A DNA stretch of 64,000 bases from Microcebus murinus (GCF_040939455.1 NC_134108.1:89634001-89698000); one strand, 5' to 3'; numbered from the stretch's first letter, positions 1 to 12,504 are shown. Notes: a model not told the origin generated them from the letters alone. Made by a program: numbers and translations.

Positions 1-155
1 AAGTGACTTTAAATCATTTTTGAAACATGGTGGGAGTACCAATAAACAAACAGATAAAAAAACCCTTCAGCATACATTTTGCCTTTAATGGTTATTGTTC
101 AGTAATATTTTGATTCAGCAATGAAACTTCTAAGATATCAGATACCTTGACCAAG

Positions 156-347
156 CAGGGGTCCTCAAACTTTTTAAACAGGGGGCCAGTTCACTGTCCC
201 TCAGACCATCGGAGAGTGCGCACTGTGGGCCCGGGACGAGTCGGCTGCTAAGCAGTACAGGCAGCAGCGGCAAAAACACCCAGCGGGCCAGATAAATGTC
301 CTTGGCGGGCGGCATGTGGCCCACGGGCAGTAGTTTGAGGATGCCTG
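156..347. mobile_element. Young non-autonomous hAT-type DNA transposon (MITE-like)
   Basis: The ends are inverted repeats: caggggtcctcaaac at the left and gtttgaggatgcctg at the right pair at 13 of 15 positions. The body is GC-rich and keeps about ten CpGs in 192 bp, which is unusual for old primate repeats and points to a fairly recent insertion. It has no coding capacity. The flanking 8-mers (148-155 and 348-355) match poorly, so the target duplication has decayed or the edge is a few bases off. The hAT assignment rests on the terminal sequence; the exact family name is not known to me. Confidence 0.7.
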
Positions 348-2660
348 GTCTTAAGAGTAGAGAACTCGTTTTCCATGTTTGAGGATTTGCTTTTGCTAGT
401 TCTGTTGGGTGGTGCAGTTTGCTTTCTCTTTTCTGAAAGCACAGCTGTGACTGTTGCTGGGACAAATGCTGCGGGAGGGAACTGCTGCATTATGAGCAGG
501 GTGGAAGAGAGCCGCCTCAATTGCGTTTTCTTTGGTCCGCGGTAGACTTGATAGGAGGTCAAATCCTGCTCTCAAGGACTGTTAGTGGCAGGTGCTATTT
601 CTGTCACCAGGACGGTCTCTGCTAATTTTTAATGCACTGACATCCTCAAATAGAAGCATTCTGTCATTCCCCCAATCCTTCCATTTGTGGAAGGATTTTG
701 ATCAAAGAATGTTTTTGCTTTTTATTTATTTCGTGAGACATAGCATCATATTTCATACAAAAATACCTTGCGTAATAGTAAAAATAAGATTTAACAAAGT
801 GAAGTAGCTTGTTTTCCACATATATGAGTTTCTTACTTTAAAAATGAAGTCATGTAGACAAATACCTTCCCTACGTGAACCTATATTTATTTATGTAATA
901 AATGTAATAATAAATGATAATGTGTAATTTTGTCTGCATGAAGGGACCATCACAATTATTGCATTTTTATTATTATTTATTTTTTGGGAGGGAATCAATT
1001 TATTTTTGAATTAATGATACAAAAAGCATGTTAAGACTTAGTAATTTCTTTAAGTGAGTAATGAAATATACTTTGTTTTATTTTATTTGACTAGATGGTA
1101 ACATTTATTTTCTTTCATGGTTAATGTAACATAGGTCTATTTTAATATATACAAGGTTCTTAATGATTTAAGTTTTAATCTTTTGGGGTATGTAAATTTG
1201 GATCCCCAAGAACAATATTATAAGGAAGCTTCAGTAGAATGGATTAGAAAATTTTACACAGAAGGAATAGAACTGTAAAAACAGATAATAAAACAATAAG
1301 GACCAACCACAATAACTCATTGTCATCTTTGAATTTTCCTACTTCCTTTCTTATAGCCAATTATACATTAAGAACTATTTTTCTGAAAAGTATCTCCCAA
1401 ATTTATATTTTAATTTTTTTAAATAGTAAGATACTAGTTATATTTATTTATTTTATTTGTAATGTAGTAAAATATTGTTGGAGGATAAAAGAGCTGGAAT
1501 ATTTTTAGTATTTCTTTGTAGTTTCTTTACCCAATATGTATTTCTAAGAAATAGCATAAGAATTCAATATATTAAAATAGAATTTTAAAAAGTATTTGCT
1601 TTATAAGTGAACATTTCAAATGAGAATATTTTCATCTGGGATTATAATATGATAATATTTAATATATGTTACTCTAAGGTTTGAAGATACTCAAACATGT
1701 TGTGACTGTTTCAATCCAATGTTTTATAGCAGAATTTGGGGTTTTTAATAATCTCTCACATTTAAAATATTTGTTCATTTTATTTAGCATAAATGGTTCA
1801 TAATATTAAAAGCAATTTTCTTGGCAAATTGATATTAGTTTGGTTTTCCCATTTGGAACATACTGTCCCTGATAAGATTTACGTTTGGGATGTTTTCTTC
1901 TTCTGTGTTATTTGGTTCATGTTTCAGGTTTACTATTTTAGACTTTTTTCTGATAAGTTTTATTTTAGAATTATTAGTAAATTCTTATCTTAGTTAGAAT
2001 TAGTTATGACACGATTAAGATGTTTCTTCTACTTCTGTCTTTTTAAGCAGCTAAAAAACATTTTTGAGTTTATTTTTAAGAGAGTAACGTTAGTTTCAAA
2101 CAAAGAAGAAAAACCTAATTTAAAATTAAGCTGTTCAAAAGACATATTACCCACATTATATAATTGCTAAGAATTTTTATTTGACCTTTATTTATATCAG
2201 TTACTGTAATCATTAAGAAGTACAGGATATTTGCTTTTTTCTTACCAAGGAACTTAAATCCTAATCACATTATATATTTGTAAAGACATAAGTGCTTTTG
2301 CTTGTTTTCGACACAGGCTTGACTTTGATATATCAGACTGTGGCTTGTTGAAAATGAGGAAGACCTTTGATAGGTCACCATGTGTCAGGGAGATGAGAAA
2401 AGGAGGCTGACACAGCTTTATCATCAGCTTGTAGTTCACATTAAGTTTTTTTTTTTTCCTCTCCATGTCAAATGAAGGACTGTATCCAATTTACAAATGG
2501 ATTTGTTTCAAAGTTTCTTTTAAAATTGCCTTTCTGGACCTCATAATAGCATGTTTCCTTAACAGGTTCTGTTGGGCAGCCAAGGCTTCATATTGATGAT
2601 ACTACAGCATCCCATGGTTCTTGTAGGAAAAGTATATCCCTTCTTTCCATTCAGAAAATC
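348..2660. other. AT-rich unique stretch, nothing recognised
   Basis: No repeat family, gene or RNA was recognised. Open frames are short, AT-driven and unsupported. An AT-rich core runs from about 880 to 2250. Confidence 0.5.
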
Positions 2661-2984
2661 CAGACACATGGGTGCATGACCCATTTCCTTTTGGTAGCAT
2701 GGGGAGAAGAGCTGGCTCTTCTCTGGATCCCTCGCTGGTGTCAGCTGAGACTTCCCTGCCTTTCTTTTTCCTACCCTGTGCTTCCTGTTTCCTCTCTCAG
2801 GTTGGGGCTGGGAACATGCTTCCCATCCTGCTTTCTTTGCCCCCAGATCCGCAGCTCTGCTGGGTCACCCTGGCAGCTGCGGGGCGGGGGGGAGGCAGGG
2901 CTTCTTTGCTGGTCAGGAGCCCTCGCAGACTTGACATGTTCTAGCCTGAAGAGGGGCTGCTGCTTGTTCTGTTTGATGAAGACA
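2661..2984. other. GC-richer unique stretch with a G-quadruplex-like run
   Basis: A local rise in G+C. At 2881-2900 the plus strand has ggggcgggggggaggcaggg, which satisfies the four-run G3 quadruplex pattern. Two overlapping frames of 90 and 142 codons cross this stretch, but they lack codon structure, a homologue I recognise and convincing splice sites. Confidence 0.45.
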
Positions 2985-3082
2985 ACACGATGTAGCAGGA
3001 GGAATAAAACACTTGGAGTCAGAATACCTGGAGTTAGCCTGATGCTGCTATTTCCTTACTGGACAAATCACTCACCTGTTTT
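2985..3082 (+). repeat. MIR SINE fragment
   Basis: Weak but ordered similarity to the MIR core (cttggagtcagaatacctgg, then a cell reading ttactggacaaatcactcac where the consensus has a tRNA-derived B-box region). A (GTTT)n run follows at about 3079-3100. Confidence 0.5.
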
Positions 3083-3100
3083 TGTTTGTTTGTTTGTTTT

Positions 3101-4339
3101 GTAGTGGTGGTGGCAGGAGTTTAGTGTAACTGCTGAGTAGGTTGCATTAGGTTACTCCTGGTGTCCCTTACTGTTTTCACATTATATGCAGTGATCACAT
3201 ATTTCAGAAAGGGGTTTACAGATGATTAGGTTCTTAAAGGGTGAGAAAGATGAGATGTTTTCTTTTTTTACATGGAATACAGAAACTTTTAACTGGTTGA
3301 ACAAGAAACTCCTCAGAATTAAGATGTTTATAATTAAGTATATTATGAATAACTATACAATCTTGTTGTATTACCAACAAAATGCCTTGATGTCTGGTGG
3401 GGGTGGTATCCTGTGGTATATAAATATAATATTAGCATTATACCCAAAATGTACTCTTTAGAAGTTTACGGAAAGTACAGGTTGTCATTCTTTTATTTTC
3501 TGTAGTCTAGCACATTAAGTGCTACTGGGAAACAAAAATATAAGGACATGAATTAGTATTGATAAGTAAAATTGCTATATTAAACATTCCTAAAAATTTG
3601 CATTTCAAAATTTAAATGGTTTATGGAATTTCTTAGGTGAAAATAAAGCAGATTTAAAAAAAATTATACTCTTATGATTAAAAATCTATCTAATTTCTGT
3701 CTAAAATATATCCATCTCTTTTCCTGTCCTAATTCAAGGTGGTAGACATAACTGAGCTTTCTTAAGTATTTTGCCACAGAGTGAGTCATTGATGGGGACA
3801 TTTACTATGATTTTAGCAGCTGTCCATGTGGAAGGTGGGAGATTAAGCTCAATGTGTGTAGATACTAGCCAACAAACAATTTATCAACTGTTTTAATAAT
3901 TTTGATTTTTTTCTTTGAAAGAAGAGCTCTGAGGGATAGTATAATACATTGGAGGCTCTAATTTGTTTGGTTTCCAACATTTTACTATATAAAATACAAT
4001 ATTTATAAGATGGCAATATTCATTTTAAAATTTAATTTATGCTACCACCCACATGGTTAGGTTGTCAAACAGGGTTGTTTCATATTGCATCAAAAGGTTT
4101 GTATACCTTTTATCAGACTGTAGACAGCACCCTGACAGAAGAAGATGCTAGGAGCATCTAGAAGTTATGCTTCACTCAGGGAGGGGCAGTTGAGATTTGT
4201 TCCCTGGTACTAACCCCATTCCTTGAATACTTGTGACTGATGGGATTGCTTTGGAGTGGGAGAGAGAGAAGGAATTTGGGGTGGGGTGGTATCGGAGACT
4301 TAAAGGAGAGCACAAGGAAACAGATCGTGGGGCAAAAGA
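3101..4339. other. Unique AT-rich stretch, nothing recognised
   Basis: No gene, RNA or repeat was recognised apart from short homopolymer runs. Confidence 0.45.
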
Positions 4340-4700
4340 GGGATGAGTGCCTTTCAAGAGAGGGTGGGGACGTTTGGGAGGCGTGAGCCCATAGTGTAGG
4401 CAGTCCGCACGCAATCCTGCCTCCCAGCTGTTCCCTTTGCCATCAGATGCTGAGTGATTTGACTTTCCGGGCCTCTGGAGGGCAGCGGGCGAGTGGGCAG
4501 GCCGTGTGGCACGATGGGAACCACATCAGATACTCCGCATCCGCCATCCTATTAGGTCTCATGCAACAAAACTGCCAACTACCCATAATTCAGAATTTAC
4601 TGAAATCCCTATCACTGACTAATAAACACAGACTGCCAGCAGGTGGTAGAAAATGTTGTCCAGTTTCTATTATTAGATTGTGCTCCATCTGCTAATTATA
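4340..4700 (+). other. CpG-enriched unique patch; possible conserved element or exon
   Basis: About 4370-4560 holds a cluster of CpGs that lies outside any repeat I recognise, which is rare in this window. At 4429-4446 a pyrimidine tract ends in an acceptor-like ccatcag, followed directly by an ATG-started frame of 82 codons (4447-4695). At 4636-4648 ccagcaggtggta resembles the CTCF core motif. The frame has no homology I recognise and no strong donor, so it is not called as a CDS. It could be a conserved enhancer, a UTR exon or chance. Confidence 0.35.
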
Positions 4701-5600
4701 AAAGTATTTTGCTGGTTCACTTATTTTAACCTCTCGATTGGAGCCTACTAAGGGAAAACAAATTGTAGACCATGTCTTACTGGTTATGGGAAATCAAATT
4801 TAATTTGAATAGTGATTAGTAAATAGAATGATATTTTATGCCGATTCTGAGTAGCCACATACATAATTTTCTTTATTAGAAAAGGTTGGTTAGACTCAGT
4901 TGTGTAATAATTTCATTATTTTAATTTAGAAATGATCACAGGATATTAGGTAAATGGTAGATAATTTTTTTTCCTTCTCTGTGAGTTTTTTATAAGAATG
5001 GAAAACATGAACTTTAAGGTTTTTTTCCTCCACTGTATTAGGTATTATTAATTTATTACTGTGGTTTTCATTTCAAATCATTCATGTCTCTGAGTGCTTT
5101 TTGTTTTCAAACTTTTCTGCTGGAGGATTTAGTAGCAAATATTAACTGTTCCAACAGAATACCGAAGACTGAAACAAATTTTTTTGTATATTTGAGAAAA
5201 AAAAATCAGCACGAACAGTCCCAGTTGATTTTTTTTAAAGAAGAGTATTGGTTTTCAAAAGAAACCGCAACAAACAGCTATGAAACTTTGCTAGGGTTTG
5301 AGTGGAGTCATTGGGGGTGTTACTCATATGAAGTAATCATAGCCTGGGGTCTGGTTCTTAGTTTTATAGGTAGAGAAACTGAGTCTTATTAGTATACCCC
5401 ATACAGAGTGACTCTTTCTAGGTAAACAAATTGAGGTACCTGATGTGTAAACCAAAATGTCAGCTTATTAACATATGGTAATAAGAATGAAACAACCAAG
5501 TGGATTGGACATTCATGCTGGATAGAAAACTAGTGCATTTTCCACATTGGAGGAGCTATATGTGAAGCCATGGTATGCATGGAAGTGAGAGTGACATAGA
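4701..5600. other. Unique AT-rich stretch, nothing recognised
   Basis: A 102-codon frame at 5084-5392 has no recognised similarity and no supporting signals. Confidence 0.45.
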
Positions 5601-5935
5601 TTTTTTTTTTTTTTTTTGAGACAGAGTCTGATTCTGTTGCCCAGGCTAGAGTGCTGTGGCGTCAGCCTCGCTCACAGCAACCTCAGACTCTTGGGCTCAG
5701 TTAGTCCTCCTGCCTCAGCCTCCCAAGTAGCTGCGACTACAGGCATGCGCCACCATGCCCAGCTAATTTTTTCTATATATTTTAAGTCGTCCAGATAATT
5801 TCTTTCTATTTTTTTTTAGTAGAGAGGGGGTCTCACTCTTGCTCAGGCTGGTCTCGAACTCCTGAGCTTAAACGATCCGCCCGCCTCGGCCTCCCAGAGT
5901 GCTAGGATTACAGGCCTGAGCCACCACGCCCGGCC
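5601..5935 (-). mobile_element. Alu SINE, strepsirrhine-type dimer, antisense
   Basis: Starts with a poly(T) run (the antisense A tail), then gagacagagtctgattctgt, both Alu arms and the antisense 5' end ccaccacgcccggcc. The linker is diverged (aagtcgtccagataattt) and holds an expanded T run. It sits at the left edge of an ancient L1. Confidence 0.93.
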
Positions 5936-5942
5936 AGATCAT

Positions 5943-6600
5943 TTTGAAGAGCAAAAATTTTTAATTTTGATGAAGTCCAGTTTATCTGTCTCTTCTTTTG
6001 TCCTTCTTGCTTTTGATGTCATATCTAAAAGGTTTTTGTCTAACCCAGGATTATAAAAATATTTGCCTACATCTTCTAGAAGTTGATAGTTTTATCTCTT
6101 ACATTTAGGAATATGGTTCATTTTGAATTTACTTTTGTATATGGTGCTAGGTACGTATGCTACTTGCATATGAACATCTGGTTGTTCCAGCACCATTTAT
6201 TGAAAAGACTATCTTTTTCCCAGTTGAATTACCTTGGTGCTTCTGTTAAGAAACTATTGACCATATATGGCTGGGTCTGTCTGGACCCTTTTCTGTCCTT
6301 TGGTCCATGTGTCTAGTTTTAAGCCATTACCACACCATCTTGATGATTATAGCTTTAAATGTTGCAGTCAGGTAATGTGAGCCCTACAGTTTTGTTCTTG
6401 TACAGAATTATGTTGGCTGTCCTATTTTTTATTTCCACATAATTTCTTATATCAACTTACAAATTTGTACAAAAATGTGATTTTGATTGCGACTGTGTTG
6501 AATTCTATGTATCAGTTGGGGAGAATTCAAATGTTAACAATATTAAGTCTTTATTTAGATCTCTTTTAATTTCTCTCTACAATGTTTATAGATATATTAT
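5943..6600 (-). mobile_element. Ancient L1 (L1M class) fragment, antisense, ORF2 region
   Basis: Antisense L1 ORF2 landmarks are present: ttccagcaccatttattgaa (reverse-complement codes FNKWCW, a conserved ORF2 stretch) and the accompanying 'aaaggtttttgtctaacccagg' type spacing. Heavily diverged, with no intact reading frame. It is a second copy of the region also seen at 32280-32640. Confidence 0.8.
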
Positions 6601-6616
6601 TTTAATGATTAGTAGA

Positions 6617-6862
6617 ACATAGACCTTAGACTCAGATTTGGGTTCAAATCATGTCTCTATCGCTTACTATCTAAATGACCTTGGGCAAGTTACTTAGCTT
6701 CTGTGAGCCCTCAACATCCTCATCTGTAAAATAGGGACAATACCTTGATTTTGTGTAAGGGTAAAATGAAATAATATATATGAAGGGCCTAATATTGTGC
6801 CTGGCAAAAAGTTTAGTGCACAGTGAAAGTTAGCTGTTGTCATTACCATCATCATTGTTGTC
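6617..6862 (+). repeat. MIR SINE, near full length
   Basis: Matches MIR in order: gacctt...gggttcaaatc, the ccttgggcaagttacttag core, catctgtaaaatagggac, then gtgcctggca toward the 3' end. Confidence 0.9.
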
Positions 6863-7829
6863 TTCGCCATCAAGCAATGATAGCCTGGTACAGCCATCTC
6901 TGCCAAATAGTTATTCTTGCCCAGCGACCAGATGGTTTATAGCAGCTGCTCAGGGCTCCCTTTGTGGTCAACATGGCTGATGAACACTGCCAAGCTCTTG
7001 CTCTTTGGGCCTCTCTTTTCCTTGTTCCACACTGACCATTCTCCAGCTGTAGCTGTTTACACATTCTTCCTTTGGATCATGGTTAATACCATTGATGAGG
7101 CCACAGCTTTCGTTTTCATCCTGTCCAGTCTTCCTTAGATTTTCCAGTCTCGCTTTCTGCTTCTGCTTGAAAGATTTTCTCCTGAGTGTTCATCTGTCAC
7201 TGTTTGAACTCTCCTATTATACGTGTTTGTTTAACTTTTATAGTTTTGGGTCTGTACGACAATCACCCCATTTTCCATTTGAGGATTTCGTAGATAAGAC
7301 AGTAACTTAGGTTTATTAGGGTAGCAGATTTTAAATGCTTACACAGGATGTATATTTCAAAATTTTGACTTATTTATGTGGAAATGGGGAGGAACTGGGT
7401 AATATTTTGTTTTAACTTAAACATTTTTAAAAACATTTTTAAAAGATGGGATAAAAATAATTTGATAATTGTGTAAGTCAGCTTGTGGTTATAGTGTTAC
7501 TCTCAGTCTTGTGAATTCAGAAGGTCCAGTGTTCTGAAATCAGAACATTTGCCCTCACCCCTGTCCTCATGAGGTTGGCTGTCAGCATTGTCCCTCCAAG
7601 GAATCTTCAGGGAAATGCAGAGTAGTTTCTCACAGGAAGGTTTGGGACTTCTGTGTCTATATATGTTGTCCACGTTTTTTGTACAGTCATGATTTACCTT
7701 TAGAAAGAGTATTCTGTATTAATATTTGGGACTAAATATTCTATTCTTTTATGGATCAGCAAATAATCATTACATTTTATTCAGTGTTGGTTTCAGAACA
7801 AAATATGCTACTTCCCGACTATTTAAAAC
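6863..7829. other. No recognised feature
   Basis: Mixed-composition unique sequence; short frames around 6917-7310 show no recognised family. Confidence 0.45.
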
Positions 7830-7985
7830 TGGGCAAAGAATGTATCCCTGCCGTGCCTCAGTTTCCTTGCTTCTGAAATGGGTATTACATTAGTACTCAT
7901 CTGTTTGGAGGAGTAAATTCAGCTTACACTTACAGTAGTGCCAGTAGGTACATGGTAAGTACCCAATAAATGTCAGCAGCTTATT
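7830..7985 (+). repeat. MIR SINE, 3' part
   Basis: cctcagtttccttgcttctg, a diverged ATG-rich middle, and gtacccaataaatgtcagc match the second half of MIR. Confidence 0.8.
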
Positions 7986-9397
7986 TTATTTTAGTTGTTT
8001 GAAGAGATACATCCTATGCTTGGTTTATTCAATCAAAACCACTTAGCCAAATTGATGGATTAACCAGTTTCATTCCTTAATCATTCTACTTAACTAGGAA
8101 GTACTGAGTGTTTTTTTTTTTTTTTAATGTGAATCTGCTTGTTTTCACTTAAGAGCTGGTATAATTACTGTAATAGCTCAGAGATAGTCTATTGACCTAT
8201 TAAGCCATAGGTAATATCAAGTTCAGTTTTATTTTTTAAGCTAACATGGAAATTTTATCTTCAAATACTGAATCTGATTTTCCAAAGATCCTGTGTTTTA
8301 CTTTGTTTCTATATAAACTAACTGATTCATAGGGAAGGTATTTGATTTGCTGATAGCCACATAGGAAATCAAAACTCTTGGCTGTCTAGTTTGTTTCTCC
8401 AGTTTCCTTAGAAACTGCATGATGGACATGATTTTTAAATTATGGATAAAGTTAGCATAAGAACTCTGTCAATTGTTTAGACCTTATTTTAAAGGCTTAA
8501 AAATAATCTATTTTTGAGGAATAAATGCTCAGTTATGAATGCGTATATATTTAAGTATTTAAAATTAAATATAAAATTAAAAATATGGAAATGATATTTA
8601 TATAATGAAAACTTTCATAATTTTATACCTCAAAGGAAATTTGGTGAAAAAGAGTTCAGAATTTAAAGGGATAAATATGATTTTACAGTTTTGTACGGTG
8701 AATTCAAAATCACTTAAGCAGTCTCAACTGGAAATCATCGAGCTGGCTTACTTAAAGTCTTACAAATATCCAAACAACGTCATTTAGACATGATGATAAG
8801 AGAGACATTTATTCAGGACCATAGCACTTGGGGAAAACTTAACATAAAATACTGCTGGAAAAAAATATCCCTGCAAAGAAAAAATAAAAAGGAAATATAG
8901 CGCCGTAAGGTAGAAACCAAAATTCAATTTTCACATGCAAAAATATAGTAGCAAAACTTGCTGATTCTACTTTTTGTCAGTCATGGGGGAAAAATGTTCT
9001 TATTTGTAAGGGATTACTGATAATTATTATTCTAACAAGATCTGGGGAAGATCACAGTTTGGTTTAAAACAGTTATGTTTATTCCCTCTGAGCAAATGTG
9101 TTTAATGGAACTACGCTAGTGTGGTTGTTAGAACATCGTCTCTTCTAAACAATTATACTATTTCAACGGAATTTCAGATAAACCTGTATTTACCATCATC
9201 AAATTTTAATTGTCAAAAGAGACTAAGATATATTGAGAATTTTTTGGAGCAAGGAATATAATATTTTGTGTTATTTCCTTCTCTTTAAAATAGTGTACAG
9301 TATCAGTGAGTAGTTTTAGTGGTGCCAAAACAGTTATCTCTGTGTAACTAGTGTCATAGTTACCTTAATTCTTTTTTACATTTATTTATTTATTTAT
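7986..9397. other. AT-rich unique stretch, nothing recognised
   Basis: Contains a T run at about 8110-8125 and AT-rich DNA around 8540-8620; no gene or repeat family was recognised. Confidence 0.45.
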
Positions 9398-9724
9398 TTT
9401 TTTTTTTTGAGACAGAGTCTCACTTTGTTGTCCAGGCTAGAGTGAGTGCCGTGGCGTCAGCCTAGCTCACAGCAACCTCAAACTCCTGGGCTTGGGTGAT
9501 CCTTCTGCCTCAGCCTCCCGAGTAGCTGGGACTACAGGCATGCACCACCATGCCCGGCTAATTTTTTATATATATATCAGTTGGCCAATTAATTTCTTTC
9601 TATTTATAGTAGAGACGGAGTCTCGCTCTTGCTCAGGCTGGTTTTGAACTCCTGACCTTGAGCAATCCGCCCGCCTCGGCCTCCCAAGAGCTAGGATTAC
9701 AGGCGTGAGCCACAGCGTCCGGCC
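9398..9724 (-). mobile_element. Alu SINE, strepsirrhine-type, antisense
   Basis: Poly(T) start, gagacagagtctcactttg, the linker with ttggccaattaatttcttt, and the 5' end antisense to ggccggacgc. The flanks acatttatttattta (left) and tgcatttatttttta (right) look like a partly decayed target duplication. Confidence 0.95.
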
Positions 9725-9934
9725 TGCATTTATTTTTTATCTTACTTAATGACACCTTTTCCCAAAATTGTATTTCAAAGTCACTGTAATAACCTGGTTT
9801 TTAGAATTTGGAAGTTGTTTAAATCCTTTTTGATTGAACATTCTTAGATGATCTGTCTGATTACCATGCATTCAATCCTAAAGGTAAAAATCTAATTGTG
9901 GTAATAGCCCTTGGTATGTTTGCTACTTAATTAT

Positions 9935-10012
9935 GATATATATATATATATATATATATGTGTATATATATATATATATATATAGCGTGTGTGTGTGTGT
10001 GTGTGTGTGTGT
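9935..10012. repeat. Compound (TA)n-(GT)n microsatellite
   Basis: Two (TA)n blocks separated by a tgtg step, followed by a (GT)n block of about 14 units. The whole tract alternates purine and pyrimidine, so it can form cruciform or Z-DNA. Likely to vary in length between individuals. Confidence 0.95.
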
Positions 10013-10929
10013 AGCCTGTATCTTGATAGCTTGAATGAAACCTGTAGTTTAAATGATATATTCAAATCCATGCATTAAAACAAAAACACTAAATCATAAT
10101 AATTTGGGAGGCTGAATTTGGTCATATGGTTGGTATTTGGGAGATTCAGGGAATTTGGGAGATTCAGTGAAATGAGATTGTGACCCTTGACCTTTGTTCT
10201 TTGCTTTAATTTATGTGATGAGAAAGCTGCCTTCATTTCTAAACACCTTAATTCCCACTTTAGGAGACTGAGTTACAGAGGAATTATACCTGTGCTGTTC
10301 AGAGTTTTCCATGAACCACAGACATTCCTGTGGCAGTGCATCCTGGGGAATTGTCTTAAAGCCTTAACAGGAGCCATCTTAGAATAATCTAAAGGTCCAG
10401 GTTACTGCACTATTAAACAGTATTTGAGCTCTTGGTGGGTTAGGATGGAAGAGTTGAATTTGACTTTGCTGGCCAGGTTGGTCTACCTGTGAGATTCGTA
10501 TTAGGGGCTGTAGGAGATGGAACAGTATTTCCTTACAGCTTTCTCATTGAAAGGGAGCTCTGCCTATGGCAGTCCAGACAATGATTGTATGGAAATTTGA
10601 TAATTATATCAAAAGAAAATGGCAGTAGTTAGCTTAAAGAAAAGATGCTTATGCTCAGCTTGTTCAAATGCTATCCTATAAATTATTCCTGTTTACATTT
10701 TGCAGTCTGCTGAACACTTAAGAAACTGAGGATGTATTTAAGCAGTAGTGTCACTATAATAGAGAATATAATAGTGGAAAGGAATAAAAAAGAAAACTCT
10801 CTGGAAAGCACAGTATCAAAAAAAATTGCAGCATAAATTTTGAAAGTGACTTCCAAAGGAATAAGCTGTTTCCAGACACTCAGTTAATATTGTTGCTGTG
10901 TTCTAGAGTTAATGGTGAGTATGCCATTG
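10013..10929. other. No recognised feature
   Basis: Unique sequence; a 66-codon frame at 10187-10387 has no recognised similarity. Confidence 0.4.
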
Positions 10930-11107
10930 TGTTTTAAGAGCACAGGGTTTTACAGTCTTGGCTCTGACAGGTAACCTCTCTTAAGTTTCACTCTCCTCAC
11001 CTGCAAAACATGGATAGCATCCACTTACAGGATTCTTATGAGAATCAAGTGGGATTATATATGTGAAGCATTTAGCATGTTACAAACAGCCCCCAAATGT
11101 CAGCTAG
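10930..11107 (+). repeat. MIR SINE
   Basis: ttaagagcacagggt at the 5' side, ctcctcacctgcaaaacatgg in the middle and gtgaagcatttagcatgtta toward the 3' end follow the MIR consensus order. Confidence 0.8.
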
Positions 11108-11649
11108 GATTGCATAGATTTTCATGTCAGCTACAGTAGAGTATTTTGGGTGATTTGTCAGTATTGTACTATCTTTTACTGTACTGTATTCTTTCTGTGT
11201 TCTCGCCTTCTTAAGAATAATGATTTTCCTTTTCTCAAATTGAATTTTGACCTTTTCAAAAGTCTGGAATTTATTGAAGACAAGGAATTGTCCAATGCTT
11301 TATGAATGGGGATGTTTATATTGGGCTGGCTGGGAGCCAGGTGGCAAACAACATTCAAAAGCAGACATAAATTTTTCCCTTTACAAGAGGCCACATGGTG
11401 CCCCTTTCCTGCATCAGGCTCCCATGAGTATCAATGGGTGTTATGTGTGTAGAGCAAGGGAAAGGTCTTGCTACTAAAAAGTAGGGCAATGTGCTATATA
11501 AGATAAATTAGTATGTTCCCATGAGCTCATGCTTTGTCCTAAAAGATGTCTTTGTCTTGAGGTCCTTTTGAGTCTAGCTAGCACTAAGGGTCAATATTTG
11601 ATATAATTCTCAGCGGTTGAGTCCTACTAGGATGTTTCAAATTTCTCAA

Positions 11650-11696
11650 AAGACTAGTAGTATTAAAAAAAAAAAAAAGACTAGTAGTATTAAAAC
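11650..11696. repeat. Poly(A) run flanked by an 18-19 bp direct repeat
   Basis: The unit agactagtagtattaaaa occurs twice, separated by a pure A run. This layout equals a target-site duplication around an A tail with no element body, as expected if L1 machinery inserted only poly(A). A simple slippage duplication is the alternative. Confidence 0.75.
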
Positions 11697-12504
11697 CCAA
11701 ACAAAAATATTTATTAAAATTTTCCATGCTACATTCTGTTAAAGTGATATTGGCTAAGGAGTTTCCTATTATTACCATATTTAAAAGATTGACTGAAATC
11801 CTTTCCCTAAGAATTTTAAGAAAAGTGGTACTTGAATCCATAAAGCTAAGAAAAGTTTTGCTCATTGTCCAGGGAGACCAGAAAATATAATTTTAAGTTT
11901 TATAATATAAGTTTTTAAATTATAAGTTTATAATTTTAAATTTACAGAATTATAGTATAAAAGTTAAGTATATATTACTTATGGTATTAATTCATGTCAC
12001 CATTTATTCTGCTAGTAATGCTTGGTTTTCAAACCTGTTTTCTGATTATTTCTTAAATGTAAAAATTAAATAGATTAATGAAGAAAAAAAATCAAGAAGT
12101 ATAAATGGAGTAGATATTAAGGAATTAGAAATCAGTGTTACTTTCTCCCTTAGTAATTATTGTGTGTCTTGTATTAGTAAGATTAGAACATTTAGTAAAT
12201 TCTATATCATTGCTTCTTTGGACTTACCATTCTGATATTTTTCCCTGCAGCTTCTCAAACATTTTGTTATATACATATCCTATGTGAACATGTCAAGAAT
12301 CTTTGGTTTCTCCATGTAATTATAAAGATGAAATTGTATATTCTGGGAAAAAGAGCATTTAAAAACATTTTCTTTGGACACTTTATTAGAGAAGACATTT
12401 CTGACCCTTGCCTGGCTTGTGAATAATACATATCAAACAAATATTAATACATATTCCAGCATGGAAAATAAAGTTTATAGGGCCCTTTCATATCATTATC
12501 TTAT
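11697..12504. other. AT-rich stretch, nothing recognised
   Basis: Contains low-complexity TTTTAAATTATAAG-like runs around 11885-11960. No gene or repeat family was recognised. Confidence 0.4.

Noticed and set aside
2676..3104. 142-codon plus-strand frame
   Set aside because: No splice sites, no homology I recognise, and it runs into a MIR.
5616..5798. Frames inside Alu elements such as this one
   Set aside because: Alu antisense is well known to open spurious frames.
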